Shown: positions 1 to 6,658 of the stretch, piece after piece
Layout: each line of letters opens with the position of its first letter
How positions within the stretch are numbered: position 1 is the first letter of the stretch
From: an uncultured Megamonas sp.
Lineage (GTDB): Bacteria > Bacillota > Negativicutes > Selenomonadales > Selenomonadaceae
Assembly: GCA_900554895.1 (NCBI GenBank)
Contig: USIX01000101.1
Span: forward strand, 1-8,145
DNA length: 8,145 nt
Direction: 5' to 3'
The notes under the pieces: model-generated
Told to the model about the DNA's origin: nothing
The model's database searches: none
Seen by the model: only the letters and a program-made list of their open reading frames with translations
Position numbers and translations under genes: made by a program

Positions 1-31
1 GACCCCTATTCATTATAGGTTTGTTGTTCAT
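1..31 (-). CDS. possible 5' end of a divergent gene (partial, uncertain)
   Basis: Reading leftward from an ATG at 31, the frame MNNKPIMNRG stays open to the window edge. A second in-frame ATG lies at 13. An AAGGAG sequence (37-32) directly abuts the first ATG, which is closer than usual, and is 18 nt from the second, which is farther than usual, so neither start is well supported by spacing. A plausible leftward promoter sits upstream (96-124). Only about ten residues are visible, so no function can be given. It could equally be non-coding. Confidence 0.3.
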   Translation of the reverse strand, partial: MNNKPIMNRG

Positions 32-95
32 CTCCTTAATAACACAACCTTTCTTTTAATGATATGAAAATTAATATTTATGTTATGAAAATAAT

Positions 96-124
96 ACTAT
101 AAAACGTTTCAATTTACCATACAA
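96..124 (-). promoter_or_regulatory. candidate sigma-70-type promoter, leftward
   Basis: On the minus strand TTGTAT (124-119, 4/6 of the -35 consensus) is separated by exactly 17 nt from TATAGT (101-96, 5/6 of the -10 consensus). A transcript would begin near position 89 and run toward the possible gene start at 31. The surrounding DNA is very AT-rich, so chance matches are likely. Confidence 0.35.
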
Positions 125-155
125 AAATACAAATTTTGTAAAAAAATTTTTTCAA

Positions 156-184
156 TTCAATTTACGGTGCAATTTCTATATAAT
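156..184 (+). promoter_or_regulatory. candidate promoter of yigZ
   Basis: A perfect -10 box TATAAT lies at 179-184, with a weak -35 (TTCAAT, 156-161) at 17-nt spacing. An A7T6 tract (140-152) just upstream could act as an UP-like or curved element. The predicted start near 191 gives a leader of about 24 nt to the yigZ ATG at 215, which has its ribosome site GAGGTGA at 204-210. Confidence 0.55.
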
Positions 185-214
185 ATAAGCAAATAAAACT
201 TTTGAGGTGAACTT

Positions 215-850
215 ATGTTAGAATATAAAACCACTGACGGTTATGCTCAAACAGAATGGGAAGTTCAAAAATCCCGCTTTATCTCTTATGTAAACCATGT
301 TGAAAATGAAACGCAGGCGCAGGATTTTGTCAATCAAATCCGAAAAAAACATTTTGATGCCACCCACAACTGCTATGCCTACATTATCGGCGAACACAGC
401 GATACACAAAAATCAAATGACGACGGTGAACCAAGCGGTACAGCGGGTGTTCCCATTCTCGAAGTTTTAAAGAAAAACGAACTCAGTGACGTAGTGGTTG
501 TCGTAACACGTTATTTCGGCGGAATAAAACTCGGTGCTGGCGGACTTATCCGCGCTTACGGCAAATCAGCTACACTCGGTCTGGAAGCCTCCGTTATCGT
601 AAAAAAATCCGTTTTTAACTGCTACAATCTGTCTATGGATTACGACCTGCTCGGCACTTTGGAAAACTACCTTCACCAGAAAGAAATCCGCATTAAGGAC
701 AAAAACTATACTGATAAAGTCGATATTACCATCCTGCTGCCGCAAAACGACAGCGAAAATACACTAAAGGACATAACAAACCTTTCAGCCGCACGTTGTA
801 AAATCACAAAACTGGATACAGTTTACCTTAACATTCCAGTAGAAAAATAA
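215..850 (+). CDS. yigZ: YigZ / IMPACT family protein
   Basis: This is a full-length member of the UPF0029/IMPACT family (E. coli YigZ, B. subtilis YvyE), 211 aa, which is normal for bacterial members. The N-terminal domain carries the family signature: DDGEPSGTAG at residues 69-78, then VVVTRYFGGIKLGAGGL at about 95-111. The C-terminal part (about 135-205) fits the smaller ferredoxin-like DUF1949 domain. There is no signal peptide or membrane segment, so it should be cytoplasmic. Eukaryotic IMPACT modulates Gcn2 signalling; the bacterial role is not firmly known, and links to translation or ribosomes are only suggested by the family. The start at 215 is set by GAGGTGA four bases upstream. 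The gene appears to be transcribed alone from its own promoter and converges on serC. Confidence 0.93.
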   Translation: MLEYKTTDGYAQTEWEVQKSRFISYVNHVENETQAQDFVNQIRKKHFDATHNCYAYIIGEHSDTQKSNDDGEPSGTAGVPILEVLKKNELSDVVVVVTRYFGGIKLGAGGLIRAYGKSATLGLEASVIVKKSVFNCYNLSMDYDLLGTLENYLHQKEIRIKDKNYTDKVDITILLPQNDSENTLKDITNLSAARCKITKLDTVYLNIPVEK

Positions 851-1001
851 AACCTTTTAATATTTCACTCACGCTGCACCGGGCGAACTTTTGAGTTACT
901 TCCATAAATCCGGTTGATATAACGGCTCGAAATGTTTAAAATTTAACTTGTGCCTTCGAGTATCCAATACAAACAAAATTTTAAGCTGTTGACAGTAAAG
1001 C
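851..1001. other. unexplained GC-richer convergent intergenic segment with hairpins
   Basis: This stretch separates yigZ from the shared terminator. Its left half is clearly richer in G+C than the other intergenic DNA here. It holds several small inverted repeats: AACT/AGTT around a four-base loop (886-897), CCGGTT...AACGG (910-925, one bulged base), and a perfect 6-bp pair CTCGAA (926-931) and TTCGAG (955-960). On the minus strand two short frames cross it: one of 25 codons starting at ATG 905 and ending at 828 inside the yigZ 3' end, and another of about 25 codons ending with TGA at 867-865. Neither has a convincing ribosome site. It could be a dispersed repeat, a decayed gene tail or a structured RNA. 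I do not recognise it. Confidence 0.4.
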
Positions 1002-1043
1002 AAAAAAGATGATTTACCCTTTTATCGGGCAAATCATCTTTTT
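1002..1043 (-). terminator. bidirectional intrinsic terminator between yigZ and serC
   Basis: A long hairpin pairs 1003-1019 with 1027-1043 around the seven-base loop TTTTATC. A-rich and T-rich arms give a U-tract in both directions. The only mismatch (A1016/C1030 on the plus strand) becomes a G-U pair in the minus-strand RNA, so the structure fits best as the serC terminator, six bases beyond its stop codon. It can also stop yigZ transcripts. Confidence 0.9.
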
Positions 1044-1048
1044 ACTTA

Positions 1049-2137
1049 TCATTTATTTTCTTTGCGGAATTTTTCCATAAAGTCTACAAGTGCCTGACAG
1101 CCTTCCATCGGCATAGCATTATAGATAGAAGTACGCATACCTCCTACAGAACGATGTCCTTTTACTCCGCCCAGACCGTATTGCAGTGCTTCGGCAGCAA
1201 ATTTATTTTCAAGTTCTTCGCTCGGTAATCTAAATGTCACATTCATAAAAGAACGGCTTCCTTTATCAGCATGACCTCTGTAAAAACCTTCACTGTTGTC
1301 GATAGCATCATAAACAAGTTTTGCTTTGGCGGCATTCCTTTTTTCCATAGCTTCCAAGCCACCCATTTTTTTAATCCATGCCACAACTTTCCCTACCATA
1401 TAAATGCCGAAAGCTGGCGGCGTATTATACAATGAATTTTTCTTTAAATACGTATCGTAACGGAGCATTGTCGGTACAGTCTGAGGAGAATTTTCAATAA
1501 ATGATTTACGTGCTACCACTACAACTACACCGGCAGGTCCGAGATTTTTCTGCGCGCCTGCATAAATCAGACTAAATTTGGAAAAATCAAGCGGACGCGA
1601 CAGCATATCAGAAGACATATCGGCAATAAGCGGCACATCTCCTGTTTCCGGAATATAATGATATTCCGTACCGTAAATTGTATTATTATAGCAGACATGC
1701 AGATAAGCCGCATCATTACTTAATTTAATCTCATCCTGCGTCGGCACATGTTTAAAATTGTCAGCTTTACTGGAAGCAGCCACATGACCCACACCTAAAA
1801 GCTGTGCTTCTTCATACGCTTTCGTTGCAAAACTACCAGAAAGAATGTAATTTCCGATTTTGCCGTCTGTAGCAAAATTCTGCGGTATCATTGTAAACTG
1901 CATACTTGCACCGCCCTGGCAGAACAAGACCTCATAATCATCACCTAAACCCATGAGCTCCTTAATATCAGCTTTTGCCTGATTATGTACCTGTTCATAC
2001 TGTTTGGAACGATGACTGATTTCTATAATGGACATTCCGCTGCCGGCAAAATTCAAAAATTCTTTTTGTGCTTCCTGTAAAACTTCTAACGGCTGCATAG
2101 CAGGGCCCGGATTAAAATTATAAATACGATTTTCCAT
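1049..2137 (-). CDS. serC: phosphoserine aminotransferase
   Basis: SerC (EC 2.6.1.52) is a PLP enzyme that converts 3-phosphohydroxypyruvate and glutamate to phosphoserine and 2-oxoglutarate in serine synthesis; many SerC enzymes also act in pyridoxal phosphate synthesis. From the ATG at 2137 the protein is 362 aa, the same length as E. coli SerC. Family features are the N-terminal NFNPGPA (residues 7-13), SHRS (41-44), FCQGGASMQF (72-81), Asp173 as the likely pyridine-ring partner, the PLP-binding Lys197 in GAQKNLGPAG (194-203), and the C-terminal GGVKGHRSVGGMRTSIYNAMP block (323-343). The frame extends upstream to an ATG at 2182, but those 15 residues are not family-like and the ribosome site GGAGGA (2149-2144) lies inside them, so 2137 is the start. 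The typical Trp of the GxW motif appears to be Phe103 here. The gene is monocistronic and ends at a strong terminator. Confidence 0.97.
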   Translation of the reverse strand: MENRIYNFNPGPAMQPLEVLQEAQKEFLNFAGSGMSIIEISHRSKQYEQVHNQAKADIKELMGLGDDYEVLFCQGGASMQFTMIPQNFATDGKIGNYILSGSFATKAYEEAQLLGVGHVAASSKADNFKHVPTQDEIKLSNDAAYLHVCYNNTIYGTEYHYIPETGDVPLIADMSSDMLSRPLDFSKFSLIYAGAQKNLGPAGVVVVVARKSFIENSPQTVPTMLRYDTYLKKNSLYNTPPAFGIYMVGKVVAWIKKMGGLEAMEKRNAAKAKLVYDAIDNSEGFYRGHADKGSRSFMNVTFRLPSEELENKFAAEALQYGLGGVKGHRSVGGMRTSIYNAMPMEGCQALVDFMEKFRKENK

Positions 2138-2143
2138 GCAAAA

Positions 2144-2149
2144 TCCTCC
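2144..2149 (-). promoter_or_regulatory. serC ribosome binding site
   Basis: GGAGGA on the minus strand lies six bases before the ATG at 2137. It decides the serC start against the upstream in-frame ATG at 2182. Confidence 0.9.
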
Positions 2150-2202
2150 AAAATCTGTAAAAAGTATAAAATAAATTTCCAAATTGTAATTGTGAAATAA
2201 TT

Positions 2203-2231
2203 ATCATATTGCTACCCATAAACTGTGAAAA
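2203..2231 (-). promoter_or_regulatory. candidate serC promoter
   Basis: On the minus strand TTTTCA (2231-2226, 4/6 of -35) and TATGAT (2208-2203, 5/6 of -10) are 17 nt apart. This would give a leader of roughly 58 nt. A TATACT nearer the gene lacks a good -35 at proper spacing. The call is tentative because of the AT-rich context. Confidence 0.4.
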
Positions 2232-2359
2232 AACATATAACCTCAATTATACAGTCATCAGGCAACATAAATAACAATATGTTAATTTTACCGCTACAAA
2301 AGTATTTTAGTCAAGTAAAAAATTAACACATTAATTGATAAATTGTAAAGATAATAACC

Positions 2360-2369
2360 GTGTTAACAC
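2360..2369. repeat. perfect palindrome GTGTTAACAC overlapping queF -35
   Basis: A 10-bp perfect palindrome covers the -35 hexamer of the queF promoter, where a bound repressor would block RNA polymerase. TTAACAC recurs 40 bp upstream (2323-2329), close to four helical turns. It could be an operator, but no regulator can be named. Confidence 0.3.
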
Positions 2370-2392
2370 CATCTGTCCTAAAGATATATAAT
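2363..2392 (+). promoter_or_regulatory. queF-cobO-regulator cluster promoter
   Basis: TTAACA (2363-2368, 5/6 of -35) is followed after 18 nt by a perfect TATAAT (2387-2392). The predicted start is near 2399, about 43 nt before queF. Another TATAAT at 2410-2415 has no recognisable -35. Confidence 0.6.
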
Positions 2393-2441
2393 AAACCTTT
2401 CATTTATGTTATAATATTTATACCAATTATGATATAAAGGA

Positions 2442-2945
2442 ATGATGCAATTGCGTACAAACGACGAAGTAAAGGATATTACTCTGCTTGGTCAAAAAAA
2501 TGTAAAATACGATTTTGACTACCGTCCCGATGTTCTGGAAACATTTGACAATAAACATATAGACCACGATTACTGGGTAAAATTCAACTGTCCTGAATTT
2601 ACTACTTTATGCCCAATCACTGGACAGCCTGATTTTGGAACTGTATATATTTCCTATGTTCCTGATATTAAAATGGTTGAAAGCAAATCACTGAAACTGT
2701 ACCTGTTCAGCTTCAGAAATCATGGAGATTTCCATGAAGATGTTGTCAACATTATCATGAAAGACCTGATTAAGCTTATGAACCCGAAATATATCGAAGT
2801 ATGGGGAAAATTTTTACCGCGCGGCGGTATTTCCATCGATCCGTATACAAATTACGGCCGTCCTGGAACAAAATACGAACAACTGGCTCAAACCCGCTTT
2901 GATACCCATGATTTATACAGCTTAGAAAAAATTGACAACCGTTAA
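2442..2945 (+). CDS. queF: NADPH-dependent 7-cyano-7-deazaguanine reductase
   Basis: QueF (EC 1.7.1.13) reduces the nitrile of preQ0 to the amine preQ1 in queuosine synthesis, a cytoplasmic tunnelling-fold enzyme. The 167-aa protein matches the short, single-domain type of B. subtilis (165 aa), not the long E. coli type. Visible features are [12 protein letters not shown] with the catalytic cysteine at residue 57 (Cys50 is the earlier conserved one), Asp64 in GQPDF as the proton donor, the QueF motif ESKSLKLY (80-87), HE at 98-99 for substrate binding, and the conserved tail [18 protein letters not shown] (122-139). The start is unclear: ATG 2442, ATG 2445 and TTG 2451 are in frame and the AAAGGA ribosome site (2436-2441) abuts the first, so 2445 or 2451 may be used. 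No preQ1 riboswitch is visible in the leader. cobO follows after 22 nt. Confidence 0.97.
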   Translation: MMQLRTNDEVKDITLLGQKNVKYDFDYRPDVLETFDNKHIDHDYWVKFNCPEFTTLCPITGQPDFGTVYISYVPDIKMVESKSLKLYLFSFRNHGDFHEDVVNIIMKDLIKLMNPKYIEVWGKFLPRGGISIDPYTNYGRPGTKYEQLAQTRFDTHDLYSLEKIDNR

Positions 2946-2967
2946 ATAGAAAGTGAAGTGACACTTA

Positions 2968-3540
2968 ATGCTTCAGATTTATACCGGTAACGGCAAAGGC
3001 AAGACCACTGCGGCAATCGGTCTTGCCATACGCTGTCTAGGAGCCGGAAAAAAAGTATATTTTTCTCAATTTATGAAAACATTGTCTTACAGTGAACAAA
3101 CTATCTTGCAACAATTTTCCCCGAATTTAACCCTAAAAACGAGCGGGAAACCTTATTTCATTGCCAAAGAAGGTATGCTGACAGATGAGGAAATCGCTCA
3201 GTGGGGCGATATGATACGAGTTTATCCTGCCGGAAATCCGCCGGCAGATTATGTAAAACTCGTAAACGACAGTCTTTTCGAAGTACTTGACGCTTTAAAC
3301 AAACATAAATACGATTTAATCGTTTTAGATGAAATAAACGTAGCCATTTTCTATGATTTAATTACACGCCCTACAGTAGAAAACTTTCTTGCCAAAATTC
3401 CTGCCGAAACGGAAATTGTCTGCACAGGACGCTATGCGCCGGATTGGCTTATAAAACGCGCTGACCTTGTAACGGAAATGAAAGAAATCAAACATTATTA
3501 TCAAAAAGGCGTACAAGGGCGCAAAGGTATCGAAAATTGA
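2968..3540 (+). CDS. cobO: cob(I)yrinic acid a,c-diamide / cob(I)alamin adenosyltransferase (CobO/BtuR type)
   Basis: This ATP:corrinoid adenosyltransferase (EC 2.5.1.17) moves the 5'-deoxyadenosyl group of ATP to reduced cobalt in coenzyme B12 synthesis or salvage. The protein is 190 aa, close to E. coli BtuR (196 aa), lacking only part of the N-terminal extension. The family's P-loop GNGKGKTT is at residues 7-14, the acidic LDEINVA at 120-126, CTGRYAP at 152-158, and ADLVTEMKEIKHYYQKGVQGRKGIE at the C-terminus (165-189), a typical CobA/CobO/BtuR ending. It is cytoplasmic. The ribosome site is weak (GAAGTG, about seven bases before ATG). Spacing of 22 nt from queF and 25 nt to the regulator suggests cotranscription, although the three functions are unrelated. 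No B12 riboswitch precedes it, and no other cobalamin gene is in the window. Confidence 0.95.
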   Translation: MLQIYTGNGKGKTTAAIGLAIRCLGAGKKVYFSQFMKTLSYSEQTILQQFSPNLTLKTSGKPYFIAKEGMLTDEEIAQWGDMIRVYPAGNPPADYVKLVNDSLFEVLDALNKHKYDLIVLDEINVAIFYDLITRPTVENFLAKIPAETEIVCTGRYAPDWLIKRADLVTEMKEIKHYYQKGVQGRKGIEN

Positions 3541-3555
3541 TTAAATTTATTGTAT

Positions 3556-3559
3556 GGAG
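3556..3559 (+). promoter_or_regulatory. ribosome binding site of the sigma-54 activator
   Basis: GGAG lies six bases before the ATG at 3566. It overlaps the alternative upstream ATG at 3554, which has no ribosome site of its own, so translation should begin at 3566. Confidence 0.85.
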
Positions 3560-3565
3560 TATATT

Positions 3566-5122
3566 ATGAAAATATGTATTGAAAATAGAGACCGCCATGG
3601 TTTAGTTTACGATATATCAAAAATCTTGCTGAAATACAACGTCAACATTCTTTCTATGGAAGTCATAAAAAACGCTACATATTTGGAAACGGAACCTTTG
3701 GCGTATAAAATCGAACAAAAAATTCTTGCAGAACTAAATGAACTGCACGGTATTATAAATATAAAATCAATTATGCTGATGCCTCATAATGAAAAATATC
3801 AGCAAATGGATATTGTATTTAATACAATCAACGAAGGTATTGTCATCGCCAATAACAGCGGAAAAGTCGTATATATCAACAAAGCAGCGACAACCATATT
3901 AAAAATAGGCGACCGGCACGTTCTTGGCGAACCGATTTCCAAAGCTCTGCCGTTTTGCAAACTTCTTTCCAAAACACTCGCCACCGGCAAAAAATACCTG
4001 CATCATGAAGTTTACGCCGAAGAATATAACAATCATTACATGGTCAGCAGTCAGCCTATACTGGATGAACACGGCAATTTATTCGGCGGCGTAGCCGTTA
4101 TCCGTGATATGGAAACGGTACGTCAAATTTATCAGAAAATCACCGGTCAGCCTTCCACGAGCTTTAACGACATTATTCACAAAAGCCATGTCATGGAAGA
4201 ACTTATTTTATCGGCACAACATTATGCCGGCAGCAATTCCACTATTTTAATACGCGGTGAAACAGGCTCCGGTAAGGAACTATTCGCTCGTGCCATTCAC
4301 AATGCCTCACCGCGCCGCAATAATATTTTCCTGGCAATAAACTGCACGGCAATTCCAGATACACTGCTGGAAAGTGAACTGTTCGGCTATGAAGAAGGCA
4401 CTTTTACCGGTGCTAACAAAGGCGGCAAACTTGGGCTGTTTGAACTTGCCTGCGACGGAACATTATTCCTCGATGAAATCGGCGACATATCCTCCACTTT
4501 GCAGGCTAAACTACTGCGTGTATTACAGGAACATACCGTTCGACGCATCGGCGGCAACCGTGAAATTCCCGTAAATGTGCGCATTATCTCTGCTACCAAC
4601 CGCAATCTGGAAGAGATGGTACAAAATGACATGTTCCGTCAGGACCTGTATTACCGTTTAAATGTAATACCGCTTTATTTGCCACCACTGCGGGAAAGAC
4701 GTGAAGATATCGCACTATTGGCTAATTATCTTTTCAACTCCACTGTTGCCGATATCAATCCCAATGTAAAATCCATTTCACCAGAAGCTATAGAAAAATT
4801 AGAAAACTATGATTACCCCGGCAATGTTCGTGAATTGAGCAACATCATCGAACGTGCTATCAATATGGCGAGAAATCCAGTGATTACAGCTGACGATATC
4901 GTATTTTCCGTAAAAAACAAACCGGCAAATTTCAATCACAACAAAGCTATTAAAGTTTTTAATTTCGACTTAAATACGGCTGTAAAAAATACAGAAAAGA
5001 CAATTATTCGTGAAGCCATGAAAGAATTCAACTCTTCCCGCAAATTAGGTGCTGCTTTAGGCATCTCACATACGAGCATCATTCGTAAAATGAAAGAATA
5101 CAACCTTCATTTTAAAGAATAA
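3566..5122 (+). CDS. TyrR-like sigma-54-dependent transcriptional activator (ACT-PAS-AAA+-HTH)
   Basis: From the ATG at 3566 the protein has 518 aa, with the domain order of E. coli TyrR. Residues 1-75 are an ACT-type domain (ENRDRHGLVYDI aligns with the start of TyrR), and 77-185 a PAS domain. About 200-440 is a sigma-54 activator AAA+ domain: Walker A GETGSGKE (231-238), GTFTGA loop (278-283), Walker B TLFLDEIGD (299-307), SATN sensor I (342-345), likely arginine fingers at 358/364, and GNVREL (419-424). The C-terminal 488-513 is a TyrR-type helix-turn-helix, SRKLGAALGISHTSIIRKM, close to that of TyrR. Unlike E. coli TyrR, which has lost the GAFTGA loop, this one keeps it as GTFTGA, so it should activate sigma-54 polymerase. 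The ACT domain predicts binding of an amino-acid effector. The likely target is ald, whose upstream DNA has a -24/-12 promoter and three TyrR-like boxes; this link is inferred. It is the last gene of the queF-cobO cluster and ends at a strong terminator. Confidence 0.93.
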   Translation: MKICIENRDRHGLVYDISKILLKYNVNILSMEVIKNATYLETEPLAYKIEQKILAELNELHGIINIKSIMLMPHNEKYQQMDIVFNTINEGIVIANNSGKVVYINKAATTILKIGDRHVLGEPISKALPFCKLLSKTLATGKKYLHHEVYAEEYNNHYMVSSQPILDEHGNLFGGVAVIRDMETVRQIYQKITGQPSTSFNDIIHKSHVMEELILSAQHYAGSNSTILIRGETGSGKELFARAIHNASPRRNNIFLAINCTAIPDTLLESELFGYEEGTFTGANKGGKLGLFELACDGTLFLDEIGDISSTLQAKLLRVLQEHTVRRIGGNREIPVNVRIISATNRNLEEMVQNDMFRQDLYYRLNVIPLYLPPLRERREDIALLANYLFNSTVADINPNVKSISPEAIEKLENYDYPGNVRELSNIIERAINMARNPVITADDIVFSVKNKPANFNHNKAIKVFNFDLNTAVKNTEKTIIREAMKEFNSSRKLGAALGISHTSIIRKMKEYNLHFKE

Positions 5123-5126
5123 ATAA

Positions 5127-5166
5127 AAAAAACTGGAATTACCGTTTAAAGTAATTCCAGTTTTTT
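5127..5166. terminator. bidirectional intrinsic terminator
   Basis: A perfect 16-bp stem (5127-5142 with 5151-5166) closes an eight-base loop. Its outer part is A6 on one side and T6 on the other, so it ends both the regulator transcript (+) and the permease transcript (-), which stop at 5122 and 5175. Confidence 0.93.
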
Positions 5167-5174
5167 CACACTTA

Positions 5175-6560
5175 TTATTTATCACTTGACTGAATTTTTG
5201 AATGTTTATAACTGTAACCAAAGTATATAACCAAACCAATACCGCACCAGATTACAAAACGAATCCAAGTATGCACTGGCAGATTATACATCAGATAGCC
5301 GCAGGAAAGCATTGCCATCGGGCTTACAAAATAAATTGCTGGACATTTAAAGCCGCGTTTAATATCTGGACGAGTTCTTCTCAGGTATAAAACACCGAAA
5401 CCAGCCAGGAAGAATGCGGACAATGTACCGATATTAGCCATTTCAGCAATCAAATGGATAGGTGCAAAACCTGCAATCGCTGCAACTAAGATACAGCCAC
5501 CGATAGTTACTAAATAAGGGGTACGATATAATTTGTGAATTTTGCAGATACCAGCAGGAATCATGCCGTCACGGGACAGAGCAAAGAAGATACGAGCCTG
5601 ACCGTATAATAAAACGAGCAATACTGTAGTAATACCGCAGATAGCACCAACAGCTACAATAGCAGAGCCGATCGGATAACCGATTGCACGAAGTGCATAT
5701 GCCACTGGTTCAGGAGTATTCAAATCTGTATATGGAACGATACCTGTTAAAACGAGAGCTACGAAGAAATATAAAATTGCACAGACGAACAATGAACCTA
5801 AAATACCGATAGGCAAATCACGCGACGGATTTTTTGCTTCTTCTGCTGAAGTTGCAACGGCGTCAAAACCGATATAAGCAAAGAACACAATCGCTGCACC
5901 GGAAGCTATACCCTGATAGCCAAACGGTAAGAACGGATCCCAGTTTGTAGGGTCAACATGTGGTGTTGCGATTACAAAGAAGATTGCGATTACTGCGAGT
6001 TTTACAAATACTAAGATACGGTTAATCATTACTGTTTCTTTAGTACCACGTACCAGCAAAATACATAAGAACATTGTAATGAAAATAGCTGGAAGATTTA
6101 TAAGACCGCCATCTTCAGGAACCTTTGTAAACGTAGCTGGTAAATCTATACCGCCCGAAGCGAGCAGACCAACTACATAACCAGACCAGCCGGATGCAAC
6201 TGTACTACATGTAACTGTATATTCCAAAACCAGGTTCCAACCTACGACAAAGGCCATAAACTCACCCAGTGAAGCATACGTATATGTATACGCACTACCA
6301 GCTACCGGTACCATAGAAGCATATTCTGCATAAGCAAGACCCGCAAATGCGCAGGCAACAGATGCCAGCACGAAGGATAATGAAATACCCGGTCCTGCAT
6401 AAAGTGCCGCACCAACACCGGTCAATACGAAAATCCCTGTACCAATTACACTACCAATTCCTAAGAATACCAAGTCAAACGCACTTAAATTTCTGGTAAG
6501 CCCTGATTTTTGTGCCATTGAACGTAAGGCACCAATGTCTTTCTTACGGAATAAATCCAT
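5175..6560 (-). CDS. APC-superfamily amino-acid permease, ApcT/YfnA (CAT) type, probable alanine importer
   Basis: This is a 461-aa integral membrane transporter with about twelve hydrophobic segments, starting near residue 28. The TM1 motif GSVIGTGIF (36-44) is the unwound amino-acid binding turn of APC transporters. Remembered sequence of Geobacillus ApcT, an alanine-proton symporter, aligns throughout: the proton-coupling Glu (ApcT E115) corresponds to Glu113 in LVLEYTV, Lys191 to Lys187 in VKLAV, and the selectivity Met321 to Leu317 in VLLVLLYGQAR. Mammalian CAT arginine carriers have Ser at that last position, so a bulky residue favours a small neutral substrate. AAGGGGGG gives a strong ribosome site. 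It lies 104 bp downstream of ald on the same strand, separated by a terminator, with no convincing own promoter. Coding choice looks similar to ald and more biased than in the rightward genes. Substrate is inferred from family and context. Confidence 0.9.
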   Translation of the reverse strand: MDLFRKKDIGALRSMAQKSGLTRNLSAFDLVFLGIGSVIGTGIFVLTGVGAALYAGPGISLSFVLASVACAFAGLAYAEYASMVPVAGSAYTYTYASLGEFMAFVVGWNLVLEYTVTCSTVASGWSGYVVGLLASGGIDLPATFTKVPEDGGLINLPAIFITMFLCILLVRGTKETVMINRILVFVKLAVIAIFFVIATPHVDPTNWDPFLPFGYQGIASGAAIVFFAYIGFDAVATSAEEAKNPSRDLPIGILGSLFVCAILYFFVALVLTGIVPYTDLNTPEPVAYALRAIGYPIGSAIVAVGAICGITTVLLVLLYGQARIFFALSRDGMIPAGICKIHKLYRTPYLVTIGGCILVAAIAGFAPIHLIAEMANIGTLSAFFLAGFGVLYLRRTRPDIKRGFKCPAIYFVSPMAMLSCGYLMYNLPVHTWIRFVIWCGIGLVIYFGYSYKHSKIQSSDK

Positions 6561-6630
6561 ATAAAGCCCCCCTTTTGTCTTAAAACATGAATATATCCCT
6601 TACTTTCCAAATCTTTCCGAACTAAACTAA

Positions 6631-6658
6631 AATAAAAGGCCTGGTAAAACCAGGCCTT
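6631..6658 (-). terminator. intrinsic terminator after ald
   Basis: AAGGCCTGG (6636-6644) and CCAGGCCTT (6650-6658) form a perfect GC-rich 9-bp stem with a five-base loop. On the minus strand it is followed by TTTTATTTT. It lies seven bases after the ald stop and before the permease, so the permease would need read-through or its own promoter. Confidence 0.9.

Larger units (their letters stand above)
2138..2441. other. divergent intergenic region, serC / queF cluster
   Basis: About 304 bp of AT-rich DNA without a gene. It holds the leftward serC promoter candidate (2203-2231), the rightward queF promoter (2363-2392), a second rightward TATAAT (2410-2415), the perfect palindrome GTGTTAACAC (2360-2369), and an earlier copy of its half TTAACAC at 2323-2329. 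I found no preQ1 or cobalamin riboswitch, no TyrR-type box pair and no -24/-12 promoter here. Confidence 0.6.

Noticed and set aside
5..19. CCTAT/ATAGG hairpin at the left edge as a terminator
   Set aside because: The stem is only five base pairs, and the following TTTGTTGTT is a poor U-tract.
989..994. Perfect TTGACA (-35 like) in the yigZ-serC gap
   Set aside because: No -10 follows at 16-18 nt, and the next sequence is the terminator hairpin.
2138..2182. N-terminal extension of SerC by 15 residues from the ATG at 2182
   Set aside because: The extension is not family-like, the ribosome site GGAGGA lies inside it, and starting at 2137 gives the usual 362-aa SerC.
2399..2441. preQ1 riboswitch in the queF leader
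   Set aside because: The 43-nt leader is almost entirely A/T, with no C/G stem or preQ1-I type CUC/ACC elements.
3554..3565. Upstream ATG of the sigma-54 activator at 3554
   Set aside because: It has no ribosome site, and GGAG at 3556-3559 is correctly spaced for the ATG at 3566, where similarity to TyrR begins.
4211..4227. CGGCACAACATTATGC inside the activator gene as a -24/-12 promoter
   Set aside because: GG and GC are 11 nt apart instead of 10, the -12 TTGC is imperfect, and it lies within coding sequence with no downstream gene start.
4374..4632. Overlapping open frames on both strands inside the AAA+ region of the activator
   Set aside because: They overlap a strongly conserved domain, have no ribosome sites and no recognisable protein features. 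The same applies to antisense frames at 218-409, 2776-2964 and 3799-3990, and to plus-strand frames at 5202-5390 and 7148-7354.
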